A DNA stretch of 37,957 nucleotides from positions 1 to 37,957 of the forward strand of contig JAIPEF010000015.1 in the NCBI GenBank assembly GCA_021737265.1. Direction: 5' to 3'. This DNA comes from Desulfocapsa sp. Its GTDB lineage: Bacteria > Desulfobacterota > Desulfobulbia > Desulfobulbales > Desulfocapsaceae. Each line of letters begins with the position of its first letter. Within the stretch, counting starts at the first letter, position 1. Shown here in pieces: positions 1 to 7,893 of this stretch. The notes under the pieces were generated by a model that had not been told where the DNA came from, did no database searches, and worked only from the letters and a program-made list of their open reading frames with translations. The position numbers and the translations under genes were made by a program.

Positions 1-114
1 ATTGAGCGAGGATTTTCAATCGGTTTGCCCATTACCAATGCAAAGACCGCAAAATTCTTTTGTCAAAACGCTGTTGCGCATGGTGGCATGATAATTCAAG
101 GATTTGAACTATGA
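1..114 (+). CDS. 3' end of an upstream gene (partial, unidentified)
   Basis: Frame 1 is open from the first base to a TGA at 112-114 and encodes the last 37 residues of a protein that begins outside the window. The peptide ends in HGGMIIQGFEL and contains GLPITNAKTAKFF, which looks like ordinary folded-protein sequence rather than random translation. I do not recognise the family. The short length limits confidence; it could be a chance open frame. Confidence 0.45.
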   Translation: MERGFSIGLPITNAKTAKFFCQNAVAHGGMIIQGFEL

Positions 115-138
115 AAATTTACAGGAAACTTTAGTATA

Positions 139-170
139 ACAATAACATTGTATAAAATACAATAATTGTA
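139..170. promoter_or_regulatory. Cluster of ACAAT/ATTGT half-sites, possible operator
   Basis: Four alternating half-sites lie in 32 bp: ACAAT at 139-143, ATTGTA at 147-152, TACAAT at 158-163 and ATTGTA at 165-170. They form the inverted repeats ACAAT-N3-ATTGT, ATTGTA-N5-TACAAT and ACAAT-N1-ATTGT. AT-rich, -10-like TATAAC and TATAAA overlap them. The cluster lies 60-90 bp before the GTG of the CNBD/PATAN gene, so a dimeric repressor or activator site is plausible. The cognate regulator is unknown, and AT-richness makes chance palindromes more likely. Confidence 0.35.
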
Positions 171-229
171 GTAAATTTCAAAAAAATTGTTTTTTCCATG
201 CGAATGGAAGGGGTTAGTGTAAGAAGAAA

Positions 230-1306
230 GTGAAGAAAACAAGTAGATTTTATTTTAAGATCATTGCCGCGAACAACTGTCCGCTTTATGAACAGGGAGA
301 ACTCCTTTCTCTCTCCGACAGGGCCCTCTATTGTCCCAAAAATAAAGCTACCTGTCTGATTCTTGTCCGGGAAATGACCAGTCTTCTTTTTGAGTTGCTT
401 GATGATGAGCCTGAGACAGGAAAGAAGTCAGAGGAAATCTACAGTTGCAGCGGCTGCCTGGGACTCATTAAATTCAACTTGATTTCAGAAGAAAAGGCGA
501 GCCGGGGAGAGCCGATTTCCTCGATACCGTACCTTGCGTTCACAGATAAAGAGGAGCTGGCTGCCATTCGTGCCCATCCCCTGATACAGGCAATACCGGA
601 GCCAGAGCTTTTCAGAGTAGTCAGTTGTTTTCGCAAGGAGCGCTTACCTGCAAATTCAGCTCTTATCACCAAGGGAGAGCCCTCAGCCCAGTTTTATCTT
701 CTGCTTTCTGGAGAGGTGGTGGTCAGTGACGGTTTCCTGATTATTGCCTCCCTCTGTCCCGGAGATATTTGTGGTGAAATGAGTTATTTTGGTGGCGGAG
801 TAGCTGGGGCTGATGTCAAAACCACGAAGGAGACCGTGGTACTGTCCATCCCCACCGATGTGTTCAGCAAACTTCTTCATGATATCCCGGAGCTGCAATT
901 TTTCATGTCTCAAACCCTTGCCAAGCGTCTGAGTCAAGCCAATGCGGGGCATTTGGATACGTTCGGGGCAGGTATGTGCGGCTGGCTCAATGAGATGCCT
1001 CCGGCTGAACTGATGCAGATTCTTCATATGCAACGAAAGACCGGTGCCCTTGATTTTGAATTTCCCCAGAGTAGTGGGACTGTTTTTTTTCGTGAGGGAA
1101 ATGTGGTTGGTGCCAGCTGCAGAGGAAAAAAAGATAAGGAAGCAATTATTGCGGTATTGCTGGAGACAGAGGGGCGCTACACCTATACAGCAGGCCTTTC
1201 TCCTGAAAAGATGCAGGCTGCTGAGATAGGAGGTTTTATGGTGCTGCTGCTGGAGGGTATGAATCACATTGATGAGTCATCAGAAGAGGGTGTGAGGAGG
1301 CGCTGA
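230..1306 (+). CDS. Cyclic-nucleotide-binding-like domain protein with C-terminal PATAN (DUF4388) domain
   Basis: This is a probable cytoplasmic signalling or regulatory protein of 358 residues. Residues 1-80 form a small Cys-containing module (Cys17, Cys35, Cys42 and a CSGC pair at 73-76). Residues about 115-235 resemble a cNMP-binding beta-roll, with GEVVVSDG and PGDICGEMSYF. Residues about 250-345 look like a PATAN/DUF4388 domain (LNEMPPAELMQILHMQ, GTVFFREGNVVGA). The usual phosphate-binding arginine after the GE motif is not evident: GVAGADVKTTK occupies that stretch, so cAMP/cGMP binding is doubtful. The start is GTG because a TAG lies five codons upstream in frame and no ATG is available nearby; the ribosome site is weak. 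The 3' end overlaps the convergent HAD gene by 27 nt. No DNA-binding domain is visible, so an adaptor role is more likely than a CRP-like one. Confidence 0.8.
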   Translation: MKKTSRFYFKIIAANNCPLYEQGELLSLSDRALYCPKNKATCLILVREMTSLLFELLDDEPETGKKSEEIYSCSGCLGLIKFNLISEEKASRGEPISSIPYLAFTDKEELAAIRAHPLIQAIPEPELFRVVSCFRKERLPANSALITKGEPSAQFYLLLSGEVVVSDGFLIIASLCPGDICGEMSYFGGGVAGADVKTTKETVVLSIPTDVFSKLLHDIPELQFFMSQTLAKRLSQANAGHLDTFGAGMCGWLNEMPPAELMQILHMQRKTGALDFEFPQSSGTVFFREGNVVGASCRGKKDKEAIIAVLLETEGRYTYTAGLSPEKMQAAEIGGFMVLLLEGMNHIDESSEEGVRRR

Positions 1307-1930
1307 CTCGAGAAACGGTGGCAGCTCCAGGATTTCCATAAAACTGCTGACATGGTATTCTGCCGGAAGCCTTTTGTTTTTAAAGGCGATCAGTCGCATA
1401 TCACAGGCTGCTGAATGTTCGCGGTCGATGATGGAATCACCAATATAAATGGCTTCACCCGCTTTGCAGTTGCAGTGCTCCAGGATTTCCAGCAGGGCAT
1501 CCGGCGCTGGCTTGGGGCGCCTGGCATTTTCTGCCGTCATAACCTTGGTAAAATAGTTTTGCAGTTTGAAAATTTCCAGTATCGGCTCCATGGTATTGGT
1601 TCGATTGGTGGAGACAGCAAGTTGATACCGGGGTTTGCAAATATCCAGAAACCGGACCAGGTCCTTTTCTATATTCATGTACTGCAGAAATGGCGAATAG
1701 CCGGTTTCCTGCCGATAACTGTCAACTTCATCGAGGTCCTGGTCAGGGTAATGGCGAAAGATGTGGCGGGTTGACTCCATCACATTATGAATGTGGACAA
1801 ATTCCAGTTCTTCCTCATCCATTGGTGGGTAGTCAAAATGCTGGAGCAGGTAATTGTAATAGGTCTGGTTGGCAAACTTGGAGTCAAACATCACCCCGTC
1901 ACAGTCAAATATTACGAGCTTGAGTTTCAT
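1280..1930 (-). CDS. HAD-superfamily hydrolase (phosphoglycolate-phosphatase-like)
   Basis: This 216-residue protein has the HAD phosphatase core. Motif I is FDCDGVMFDS, with nucleophile Asp9 and general acid Asp11. STNR serves as motif II, RPKPAPD carries the motif III lysine, and GDSIID is the acidic motif IV. A helical cap lies between motifs I and II. The family hydrolyses small phosphate monoesters; the substrate cannot be read from sequence. I start it at the ATG at 1930, two bases after the YkgJ-family stop, because motif I then falls at the usual N-terminal position. A start at 1957 would add nine residues and overlap the upstream gene. It is the last gene of a secDF - ykgJ-like - HAD leftward operon and overlaps the CNBD gene tail-to-tail. 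Confidence 0.85.
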   Translation of the reverse strand: MKLKLVIFDCDGVMFDSKFANQTYYNYLLQHFDYPPMDEEELEFVHIHNVMESTRHIFRHYPDQDLDEVDSYRQETGYSPFLQYMNIEKDLVRFLDICKPRYQLAVSTNRTNTMEPILEIFKLQNYFTKVMTAENARRPKPAPDALLEILEHCNCKAGEAIYIGDSIIDREHSAACDMRLIAFKNKRLPAEYHVSSFMEILELPPFLESAPPHTLF

Positions 1931-1932
1931 TT

Positions 1933-2658
1933 CTAGAAAAGTATCTTTTGCAGCCATTTCACGCCGAAGATAAGCAGTTGTTCGTCATCTTGGCAGCGTT
2001 CTTTCTGAGCCGGATAGTCATCCTGCTGCGGTAAATTTCCCCCATCTAACAGCTTGCGGAACTGGTCAAGGTCGTAGAGCGCCAGTACAAAGAGCTCTGC
2101 CTGTTGCTCCGTGAGCCGCATACCGCTGCGAATTTCTTCGTGTTGCAGAAGAGCCGCCACTTGGTCATTGAAGGTGTTGTAGCTGTCCAACCCTTGTCCC
2201 TTGCTGTATTTCTCTGTAGTCTGCTCCTCCTGTTCCTGAAAACCATGGCAGTGAGACTCTTTAAGGAGCACAAAAAAATCTTCCATGGAATTGTCGGCCC
2301 GGCGCATGGCGGCCCTGCCCATGGGGTATGCGCGACAGGCACCGGGTCTTCCCGGATACACAGTACATCCCTTTTCCGAAACAAAAACACAGGAGGCCTT
2401 GCCGTCATCAACCATGGTCAGGTAAAAACGGGGAAAGACATCCTCGGTGTCCTGCTCCTGTATCACATAGCGATCAAGGAAGGTACTGGAGTGGAGTCCT
2501 GTCTCCTGTTTCAGGCGTAAGACATCGTATGGACTCAGGGCCAGTTCTAACTCTCGACAACAGTCGGTGAAACAGTCCACATCCGGATGGCAGGAAAAGC
2601 TAAAGAGCTCACCTGCCTCGATCCGGGTAACGTTTTCCGGAAGCCGCACCTTATCCAT
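1933..2658 (-). CDS. YkgJ-family cysteine-cluster protein
   Basis: This 241-residue cytoplasmic protein has an N-terminal cysteine cluster (Cys23, Cys29, Cys33, Cys34). A second set lies near residues 85-110 (ASCVFVSEKGCTVYPGRPGAC, then RAYPMG). This is the YkgJ/Fli-type putative zinc- or iron-chelating family (UPF0153), whose biochemical role is not established. The C-terminal half (about 130-241) is helical, acidic and poorly conserved in feel. It starts nine bases after the secDF stop and ends two bases before the HAD start, so the three are probably co-transcribed and translationally coupled. Confidence 0.85.
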   Translation of the reverse strand: MDKVRLPENVTRIEAGELFSFSCHPDVDCFTDCCRELELALSPYDVLRLKQETGLHSSTFLDRYVIQEQDTEDVFPRFYLTMVDDGKASCVFVSEKGCTVYPGRPGACRAYPMGRAAMRRADNSMEDFFVLLKESHCHGFQEQEEQTTEKYSKGQGLDSYNTFNDQVAALLQHEEIRSGMRLTEQQAELFVLALYDLDQFRKLLDGGNLPQQDDYPAQKERCQDDEQLLIFGVKWLQKILF

Positions 2659-2667
2659 GACTGAGGG

Positions 2668-5244
2668 TTATGCCTCTTTTGCAGGCCACAGAGTGAGGAT
2701 CGGGCTTGCTATAAAGATCGAGGAGTAGGTACCAACCAGGACACCAAGGAGCAGGGCCAGGGAGAAGTCATGAATAACTGAACCACCAAAGAAGAAGAGG
2801 GCAATAAGGACCATACCTGTGGTGAGTGATGTAACAAATGTTCGACTCATCACCTCGTTGATACTCTTGTTGATCTGTTTGAGCAGAGAGTGATCTTCTG
2901 ATTTCTGTATGTTTTCACGGATACGGTCAAAGACAACCACCGAGTCGTTCAGAGAGTAACCGGCCAGGGTAAGCAGAGCTGTAACGATGAGGAGAGTGAT
3001 TTCCACATTCAGAAGCCAGCATATGCCGAGCACCACAATAACATCATGGAATGTTGCAACGGCTGCAGCCAGACCAAAGCTAATGTTGAAGCGCATGGCC
3101 AGATAGATGATAACACCCAACAGTGAAATAAAGATGGCCTGGATCGCTTTGTTTCGCAGGACCGCACTCACCGAGGAGCCGATTTCCGATTGACTCTCCA
3201 GAACAAACTGCCTGCCATCAAGTTCTGTTGTCAGCAGGGTGCTGATCTGTTGGCTTAGGTCACTGACAACATGTTCTGCTTTTTTGATTTTGACGATCAG
3301 TCGGTGTTCACCTTCAACTTCCTGAAGGTTTATATCTTTCATGTCATTTTTGGCAAAGGCCTTTCGCACTTCATCCATGGTGAAGTCACTGTTTGCTTTA
3401 TACTGCAGCAGAGAGCCTCCGGAAAAGTCAACACCCATATTGGCCTTGCCCCGGGCAATCTGGATAAAGGCGATGATCCCGATAGCGACCAGGACTCCTG
3501 AAATACTAAAGGCAATAGTGCGAAGACGCATAAAGTCAAAATTCGGCTTCTTCACAAATTTCATGAAGTTCAACTTTTTCATGGCCCGGAAGGAGTAGAG
3601 GATGTCAAAAATGAGCCGTGAACAGAAGAGAGTTGTGAAGAGGTTGAATATAATACCCAGAGAGAGGGTGATGGCAAAACCCTTGATAGGGCCGGTACCG
3701 AACATGAATAGGGCCATGGCAGTGATCAGCGTTGTGACCTGGGAATCAACAATGGTCCAGAAGGCTTTGCCAAAACCGCCATCCACACTGGACTTGACAG
3801 ATTTGCCAAGGTCGTACTCCTCACGCATTCGTTCAAAAATGAGAACATTGGCATCCACAGCCATACCGACGGAGAGGATAATACCGGCAATACCCGGCAG
3901 GGTCAGTGTTGCATTGAGAATGGCCAGGCCGGTAAAGAGAAAGAGGATGTTCAGAATCAGGGCACTGTTGGCAATGATACCGGAAAGACGATAGTAAATA
4001 GCCATAAAACCCAGGACAATGAGGGCTCCGAAGAGACCGGCAGTCATTCCCTTATTGATCGAATCCTTGCCAAGGCTGGCTCCCACGGTCATGTTCTGGA
4101 TGATATCCACAGGAGCAGGCAGGGCACCAACACGGAGGACAATGGCGAGGTCTGCTGCATCTTCATGGGTGAAGCTGCCGCTGATCTGGGCAGAGCCGCC
4201 AAGGATTTTTTCCCGGATAACCGGAGCAGAGCGTACCACATCGTCAAGGACAATGGCCATACGTTTGCCCACGTTTTCTTCGGTGAGTTTGGCAAAGACC
4301 CTGCCACCTCTGGATGTAAAATCAATGGAGACATAGGGTTCATTGAATTGATTGGAGATACGTACCTGGGCATTTTTCACCATTTCTCCAGTCATCAGGA
4401 TCTTGTTTTCCAGGAGAATAGGGCGGATGATTTCATTGCCGGTTTTGGGGTCGGTATCTTTTTCAATATAGATTCTGGTGTCTTTCGGCAGACGATTTTG
4501 CAGAGCGCGGTTGAGCTTTTCCACGTCTGCGGGACTGGACCAGTCACCGTCCCACTGGGCGGCAGTCTGAGATTCTGCTGCAAGTTGTCCGAGGTTTGTT
4601 CCAGCGGTATCAGCCACCCGTTTGAATTCCAGCTGGGCCGTTTCGCCAAGCAGCTTGAGGGCACGTTTGGCGTCTTTGACACCTGGGAGCTGGACGACGA
4701 TCTCTGCTTCTCCCTGGCGGATAATCACCGGCTCTGCCACACCGAACTGATCAATTCTGTTCCGGATTATTTCAAGGGACTGCTCAACAGCATGGCTGCG
4801 GATAAAGTCAATTTCCGAGTCCTTGAGAGTCACTGTGATCTTGGGAAAGGAACCTTCCTTGGCATCCACTTTCACATTGATTTCATTAAGGGTCTCTTTT
4901 ACCACCTTGTTTACTACATCGACGGCACCGGAGTTGGGCAGGGTGAAGAGAACAGTCCCCGGATCTGATTGTGTCCGCACTGCACTTATGCCCTGTTCTT
5001 TGAGATTGTCTTTCAACTCAGTGGCTGCAAGTTCCAGAGAGTCTTCTTCGGCTTTATCAAGATTTACTTGAAGGACAAGGTGCATGCCGCCTTGAAGATC
5101 AAGACCAAGGCGTAAGCCTTCAGGGGCCATGTATTTCTGCCACCAGTCGGGAGTGGAGCTGTAAAAAGAGGGGATTATAGTGATGATGGAAACGATAATC
5201 AGAAAAATGACGGCGGAAAGTTTAAGTTTCAGTGATGTGTTCAT
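2668..5244 (-). CDS. secDF: SecD-SecF fusion, protein translocase accessory subunit
   Basis: This 858-residue inner-membrane protein uses the proton-motive force to help SecYEG/SecA-driven export. The SecD half (about 1-560) has a first membrane helix at about 8-25, the GLRLGLDLQGGMHLVLQV motif at 43-60, a large periplasmic P1 region, and five further helices including SVGMAVDANVLIFERMREE. The SecF half (about 565-858) has a new helix after FDFMRLRTIAF, the FSGGSL motif and NDSVVVFDRIREN. Fusion into one chain is typical of Firmicutes and Bacteroidota, while many proteobacteria keep two genes. No YajC gene precedes it here. AGGA lies shortly before the ATG. It heads an operon with the YkgJ-like and HAD genes. 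Confidence 0.97.
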   Translation of the reverse strand: MNTSLKLKLSAVIFLIIVSIITIIPSFYSSTPDWWQKYMAPEGLRLGLDLQGGMHLVLQVNLDKAEEDSLELAATELKDNLKEQGISAVRTQSDPGTVLFTLPNSGAVDVVNKVVKETLNEINVKVDAKEGSFPKITVTLKDSEIDFIRSHAVEQSLEIIRNRIDQFGVAEPVIIRQGEAEIVVQLPGVKDAKRALKLLGETAQLEFKRVADTAGTNLGQLAAESQTAAQWDGDWSSPADVEKLNRALQNRLPKDTRIYIEKDTDPKTGNEIIRPILLENKILMTGEMVKNAQVRISNQFNEPYVSIDFTSRGGRVFAKLTEENVGKRMAIVLDDVVRSAPVIREKILGGSAQISGSFTHEDAADLAIVLRVGALPAPVDIIQNMTVGASLGKDSINKGMTAGLFGALIVLGFMAIYYRLSGIIANSALILNILFLFTGLAILNATLTLPGIAGIILSVGMAVDANVLIFERMREEYDLGKSVKSSVDGGFGKAFWTIVDSQVTTLITAMALFMFGTGPIKGFAITLSLGIIFNLFTTLFCSRLIFDILYSFRAMKKLNFMKFVKKPNFDFMRLRTIAFSISGVLVAIGIIAFIQIARGKANMGVDFSGGSLLQYKANSDFTMDEVRKAFAKNDMKDINLQEVEGEHRLIVKIKKAEHVVSDLSQQISTLLTTELDGRQFVLESQSEIGSSVSAVLRNKAIQAIFISLLGVIIYLAMRFNISFGLAAAVATFHDVIVVLGICWLLNVEITLLIVTALLTLAGYSLNDSVVVFDRIRENIQKSEDHSLLKQINKSINEVMSRTFVTSLTTGMVLIALFFFGGSVIHDFSLALLLGVLVGTYSSIFIASPILTLWPAKEA

Positions 5245-5299
5245 TCAGGTTCCTGGGATAAGTAATACGACCGGTTGATATGAGAAAATACTTTTGTAC

Positions 5300-5335
5300 C
5301 TCTTCAGACACAGGTAGTGGTGTGCTGCTGAAGAG
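5300..5335. other. Hairpin between larB and secDF
   Basis: CTCTTCAG at 5300-5307 pairs perfectly with CTGAAGAG at 5328-5335, with weaker ACAC/GTGT pairing inside. It sits in the 122-bp gap after larB in the leftward direction. No good U-run follows, so it is at best a weak terminator, attenuator or processing site. Confidence 0.35.
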
Positions 5336-5366
5336 TTACACCATTGCATATGACAAAGTGACACGA

Positions 5367-6158
5367 TTATACTGTACTGCCTGAATCTTGCAAGGTTTCA
5401 GCGCTATTTTTTTTGTTAATGGCAGAGGCGTGGCATGCTGCTCCAAATCCATTGTCGATATTGACCACAGCAAGCCCCGGAGCGCAGCTGTTGAGCATGC
5501 CAAGCAGTGCGGCTATGCCGCCAAAACTGGTGCCATAGCCGACAGAGGTGGGGACAGCCACAACGGGGCAGCTGCACATACCGCTGACAACGCTGGGCAG
5601 TGCCCCTTCCATGCCGGCCACAACGATAACAACAGAGGCAGCAGTGATGACCTCCTGCCTGTTGAACAGGCGGTGGAGACCAGCTACTCCGGCATCGTAG
5701 TGACTGATGACTGGATTGCCAAGGCTTTCAGCCGTTACCTTTGCCTCCTCTGCCACCGGGATGTCAGATGTTCCGGCACAGAGGATGACAATATCCCCTC
5801 TCACCCGTGTTCTGTCAGCCTGCGGCACGTTGCAGGAAAGCATCCTCGCCTGGCGATGATACCTGAGTTCCGGCAAGCGGGCTCTGACCAGGTCAGCCTT
5901 TACTGAATCTACTCTGGTGGCGAGGAACAGGGAGTTCAGTTCGAGGAAACTGTTTGCGATGTTGATGATCTGTTCACTGCTTTTTGAGGCACCATAGATC
6001 ACTTCCGGCATTCCGGTACGGAGACTCCGGTGGTGGTCGATACAGGCGTCTTTGATGAATTGCCCGGGGAGATGGCGCAGCTGGTGCACGGCCTGATCAA
6101 CAGAGAGCTTTCCCTGTTGTAATCCGGTGAGGAGTTCCTGTATGCTGTCCTGATTCAT
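5367..6158 (-). CDS. larB: LarB, nickel-pincer cofactor biosynthesis carboxylase/hydrolase
   Basis: This is a 263-residue protein of the LarB/AIR-carboxylase-like family. LarB carboxylates nicotinic acid adenine dinucleotide and releases AMP, giving pyridinium-3,5-biscarboxylic acid mononucleotide, the first step toward the nickel-pincer nucleotide of lactate racemase and related LarA enzymes. The PurE-like core is visible from about residue 115: GDIVILCAGTSDIPVAEEA, HYDAGVAGLHRL, VVAGMEGALPSVV and PTSVGYGTSFGG. The N-terminal helical region contains YGASKSSEQI. larC, larE and larA are not in this window. It is divergent from the phosphotransferase gene at 6270. It may be transcribed with secDF, although a 122-bp gap with a hairpin separates them. 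Confidence 0.93.
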   Translation of the reverse strand: MNQDSIQELLTGLQQGKLSVDQAVHQLRHLPGQFIKDACIDHHRSLRTGMPEVIYGASKSSEQIINIANSFLELNSLFLATRVDSVKADLVRARLPELRYHRQARMLSCNVPQADRTRVRGDIVILCAGTSDIPVAEEAKVTAESLGNPVISHYDAGVAGLHRLFNRQEVITAASVVIVVAGMEGALPSVVSGMCSCPVVAVPTSVGYGTSFGGIAALLGMLNSCAPGLAVVNIDNGFGAACHASAINKKNSAETLQDSGSTV

Positions 6159-6166
6159 TGGCGGTC

Positions 6167-6204
6167 AGTTTAAAGTGGAAAGTTAAAAGCGAAAAGTTTA
6201 AAGT
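6167..6204. repeat. Short direct repeat in divergent intergenic region
   Basis: AGTTTAAAGT occurs at 6167-6176 and 6195-6204, with related AAAGTGGAAAGTTAAAAG between. The tract lies in the 111-bp divergent gap between larB and the phosphotransferase gene. It may be simple low-complexity drift or may contain regulatory sites. Confidence 0.4.
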
Positions 6205-6269
6205 ATCATGATAATAAGCTAAGGTAAAGAATTGTAGTACTCTAATTTATATTTTAAGGAGTTTGATAA

Positions 6270-7283
6270 ATGAGCGATGTGAAGCTTCCACCCTATATCC
6301 AATTTTTGCAGCAGGAAAGCAGTTATCCGCACCCGGCGGCTGCTATCAGTCTGGTACAGACCCATATCTCTTTTGTCCTGTTGGCCGGTGACTCTGTCTA
6401 TAAATGGAAGAAACCGGTTAATTTCGGGTTTTTAAATTTTTCCACTCTTGAAAAAAGAAAATATTACTGCGAGCAGGAATTGCAGTTGAATCGCAGGCTT
6501 TGTCCTGATCTCTATGAGAAATTGGTGAGCATCAATGTTGATGGGGACAGTTTCTGCTTGAATGGCAGTGGAGAGGTTGTTGAGTATGGCATCAGAATGA
6601 AACGCATGCCTGAAGAGAAAATGATGGGCAAGGTCATGGACCGGGGTGAGTTGAGTCGGAATCATATTGACGCGATCATTGACAGACTTGTTCCTTTTTA
6701 CCTGGCAGCGGCAGGAGACGAGGCGATACAGGAGTTTGGAAAGGCCCGCTCTGTTGCAGTCAATGTCCTGGAAAACTTTGAACAGACAGAAAATTTTGTC
6801 GATCAGGGGGCCGTCAGCAGGAGGCAGTTTGATATGATTGCCAGCTATTCCAGGGAATTTCTGACTCATGAAGACCGATTTCAGGCCCGGATTGACGGGG
6901 GGAAGATACGGGATTGCCACGGAGATATGCATTCTGCCAATATCTGCCTGACTGAACCAGTCTCTATTTTTGACTGTATTGAATTTAATGAACGATTCCG
7001 CTATACGGATGTGGCAGCTGATGTAGCCTTTCTGGCCATGGATCTGGATTTCCATGGTCAGGAAGGACTCTCAGAATATTTTATAGAACAGTTTGTGGAA
7101 AAATCGGATGATCCCGGACTGTTGGAGATGCTTAATTTTTATAAATGTTATCGCACCTATGTGCGCGCCAAGATAGCACTGTTCACCGCCAGTGATCCGG
7201 CAGTGGATGAGAAGACATCTGCTGTCTATACCCAGCAGGCGAAAAAACATTTTCTCCTGGCAGAAAAGTATGCCGCAGCCTGA
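6270..7283 (+). CDS. Aminoglycoside-phosphotransferase-like kinase (COG2187 type)
   Basis: This 337-residue protein has the fold of APH/choline-kinase-like small-molecule kinases. The catalytic loop is CHGDMHSANICL (Asp219, Asn224). IFDCIEFNERFRYTDVAADVAFLAMDL follows as the metal-binding region characteristic of COG2187. The N-terminal HISFVLLAGDSVYKWKKPVNFGFLNFS holds the probable ATP-binding lysine. In many bacteria this domain is fused to a C-terminal P-loop kinase in one protein of roughly 520 residues. Here that second half is a separate, 14-nt-overlapping ORF. AAGGAG precedes the ATG by seven bases. The substrate is unknown, and there is no reason from sequence to call it a resistance gene. 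Confidence 0.85.
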   Translation: MSDVKLPPYIQFLQQESSYPHPAAAISLVQTHISFVLLAGDSVYKWKKPVNFGFLNFSTLEKRKYYCEQELQLNRRLCPDLYEKLVSINVDGDSFCLNGSGEVVEYGIRMKRMPEEKMMGKVMDRGELSRNHIDAIIDRLVPFYLAAAGDEAIQEFGKARSVAVNVLENFEQTENFVDQGAVSRRQFDMIASYSREFLTHEDRFQARIDGGKIRDCHGDMHSANICLTEPVSIFDCIEFNERFRYTDVAADVAFLAMDLDFHGQEGLSEYFIEQFVEKSDDPGLLEMLNFYKCYRTYVRAKIALFTASDPAVDEKTSAVYTQQAKKHFLLAEKYAAA

Positions 7284-7839
7284 GAACCTTCTCCTCGTTT
7301 TCTTCGGGATGATTGCCACCGGGAAAAGCTATCTGGCCTCTGCCTGGGCGCAGCAGTATGGCCTGCCCTGCTATAATTCAGACAGGGTGCGCAAGGAACT
7401 TGCCGGTCTGCCCCCTGAGACGGGTCAGCTGGAGGAAGTGGATAAAGGTATTTACACTCCGGAGTTCAGTCGACGTACCTATGATGCACTGATTGAGCAT
7501 GCGGAAAGTCATTTTCAGGCGAATAAACAGGCCTGTGTAGTGCTTGATGGTTCCTATCAATCCCTCAGTGAACGGGACCTGCTGCGGGAACATTTCTCAG
7601 GTCGGGTCCGTCTTGTTTTTGTCCACTGTTTCTGCTCCGAGGCGGTGGTGAAAGAGCGACTGGCTGTGCGGGCTGCTGATCCCAATGCCGTGTCGGATGG
7701 AAACTGGAAAATTTATCTTGCCCAAAAGAAGCGGTTTCAGCCGGTAACGGAGAGGGAAGAAGTGATAGAAATTGATACCGATGCCCCGGTAGAGGCACTT
7801 GTGGAGCGGGTGAATAAGGAAGTTATGAACATCGAGTGA
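7270..7839 (+). CDS. P-loop small-molecule kinase (COG0645-like AAA domain)
   Basis: This 189-residue kinase-like protein has a Walker A motif GMIATGKS at residues 13-20, an NSDRVRKELAGL segment typical of gluconate/nucleotide-kinase-like ATPases, and VVLDGSYQS as the likely Walker B region. I choose the ATG at 7270, inside the end of the preceding gene, because the Walker A then has normal N-terminal spacing. An upstream start at 7192 would only add out-of-frame sequence of the neighbour. The 14-nt overlap implies translational coupling. Together the two ORFs total 526 residues, matching fused homologues, so the pair most likely forms one complex or is a split version of one enzyme. Confidence 0.8.
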   Translation: MPQPENLLLVFFGMIATGKSYLASAWAQQYGLPCYNSDRVRKELAGLPPETGQLEEVDKGIYTPEFSRRTYDALIEHAESHFQANKQACVVLDGSYQSLSERDLLREHFSGRVRLVFVHCFCSEAVVKERLAVRAADPNAVSDGNWKIYLAQKKRFQPVTEREEVIEIDTDAPVEALVERVNKEVMNIE

Positions 7840-7893
7840 AAAGATGTGTTTCGTTTGATGTTCGACGTTAATCTTTTGAGTACGAGGTGTGGT

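Noticed and set aside
683..1267. 194-codon minus-strand ORF opposite the CNBD gene
   Set aside because: It is a shadow of the CNBD/PATAN coding frame and its His/Leu/Ser-rich translation is typical of antisense reading.
4165..4968. 267-codon plus-strand ORF opposite secDF
   Set aside because: It lies wholly antisense to a gene with clear SecD motifs and its translation shows no recognisable family features.
6270..7283. Aminoglycoside-resistance gene
   Set aside because: The catalytic loop is APH-like, but the overall type is COG2187 and it is paired with a P-loop kinase; nothing points to antibiotic modification.
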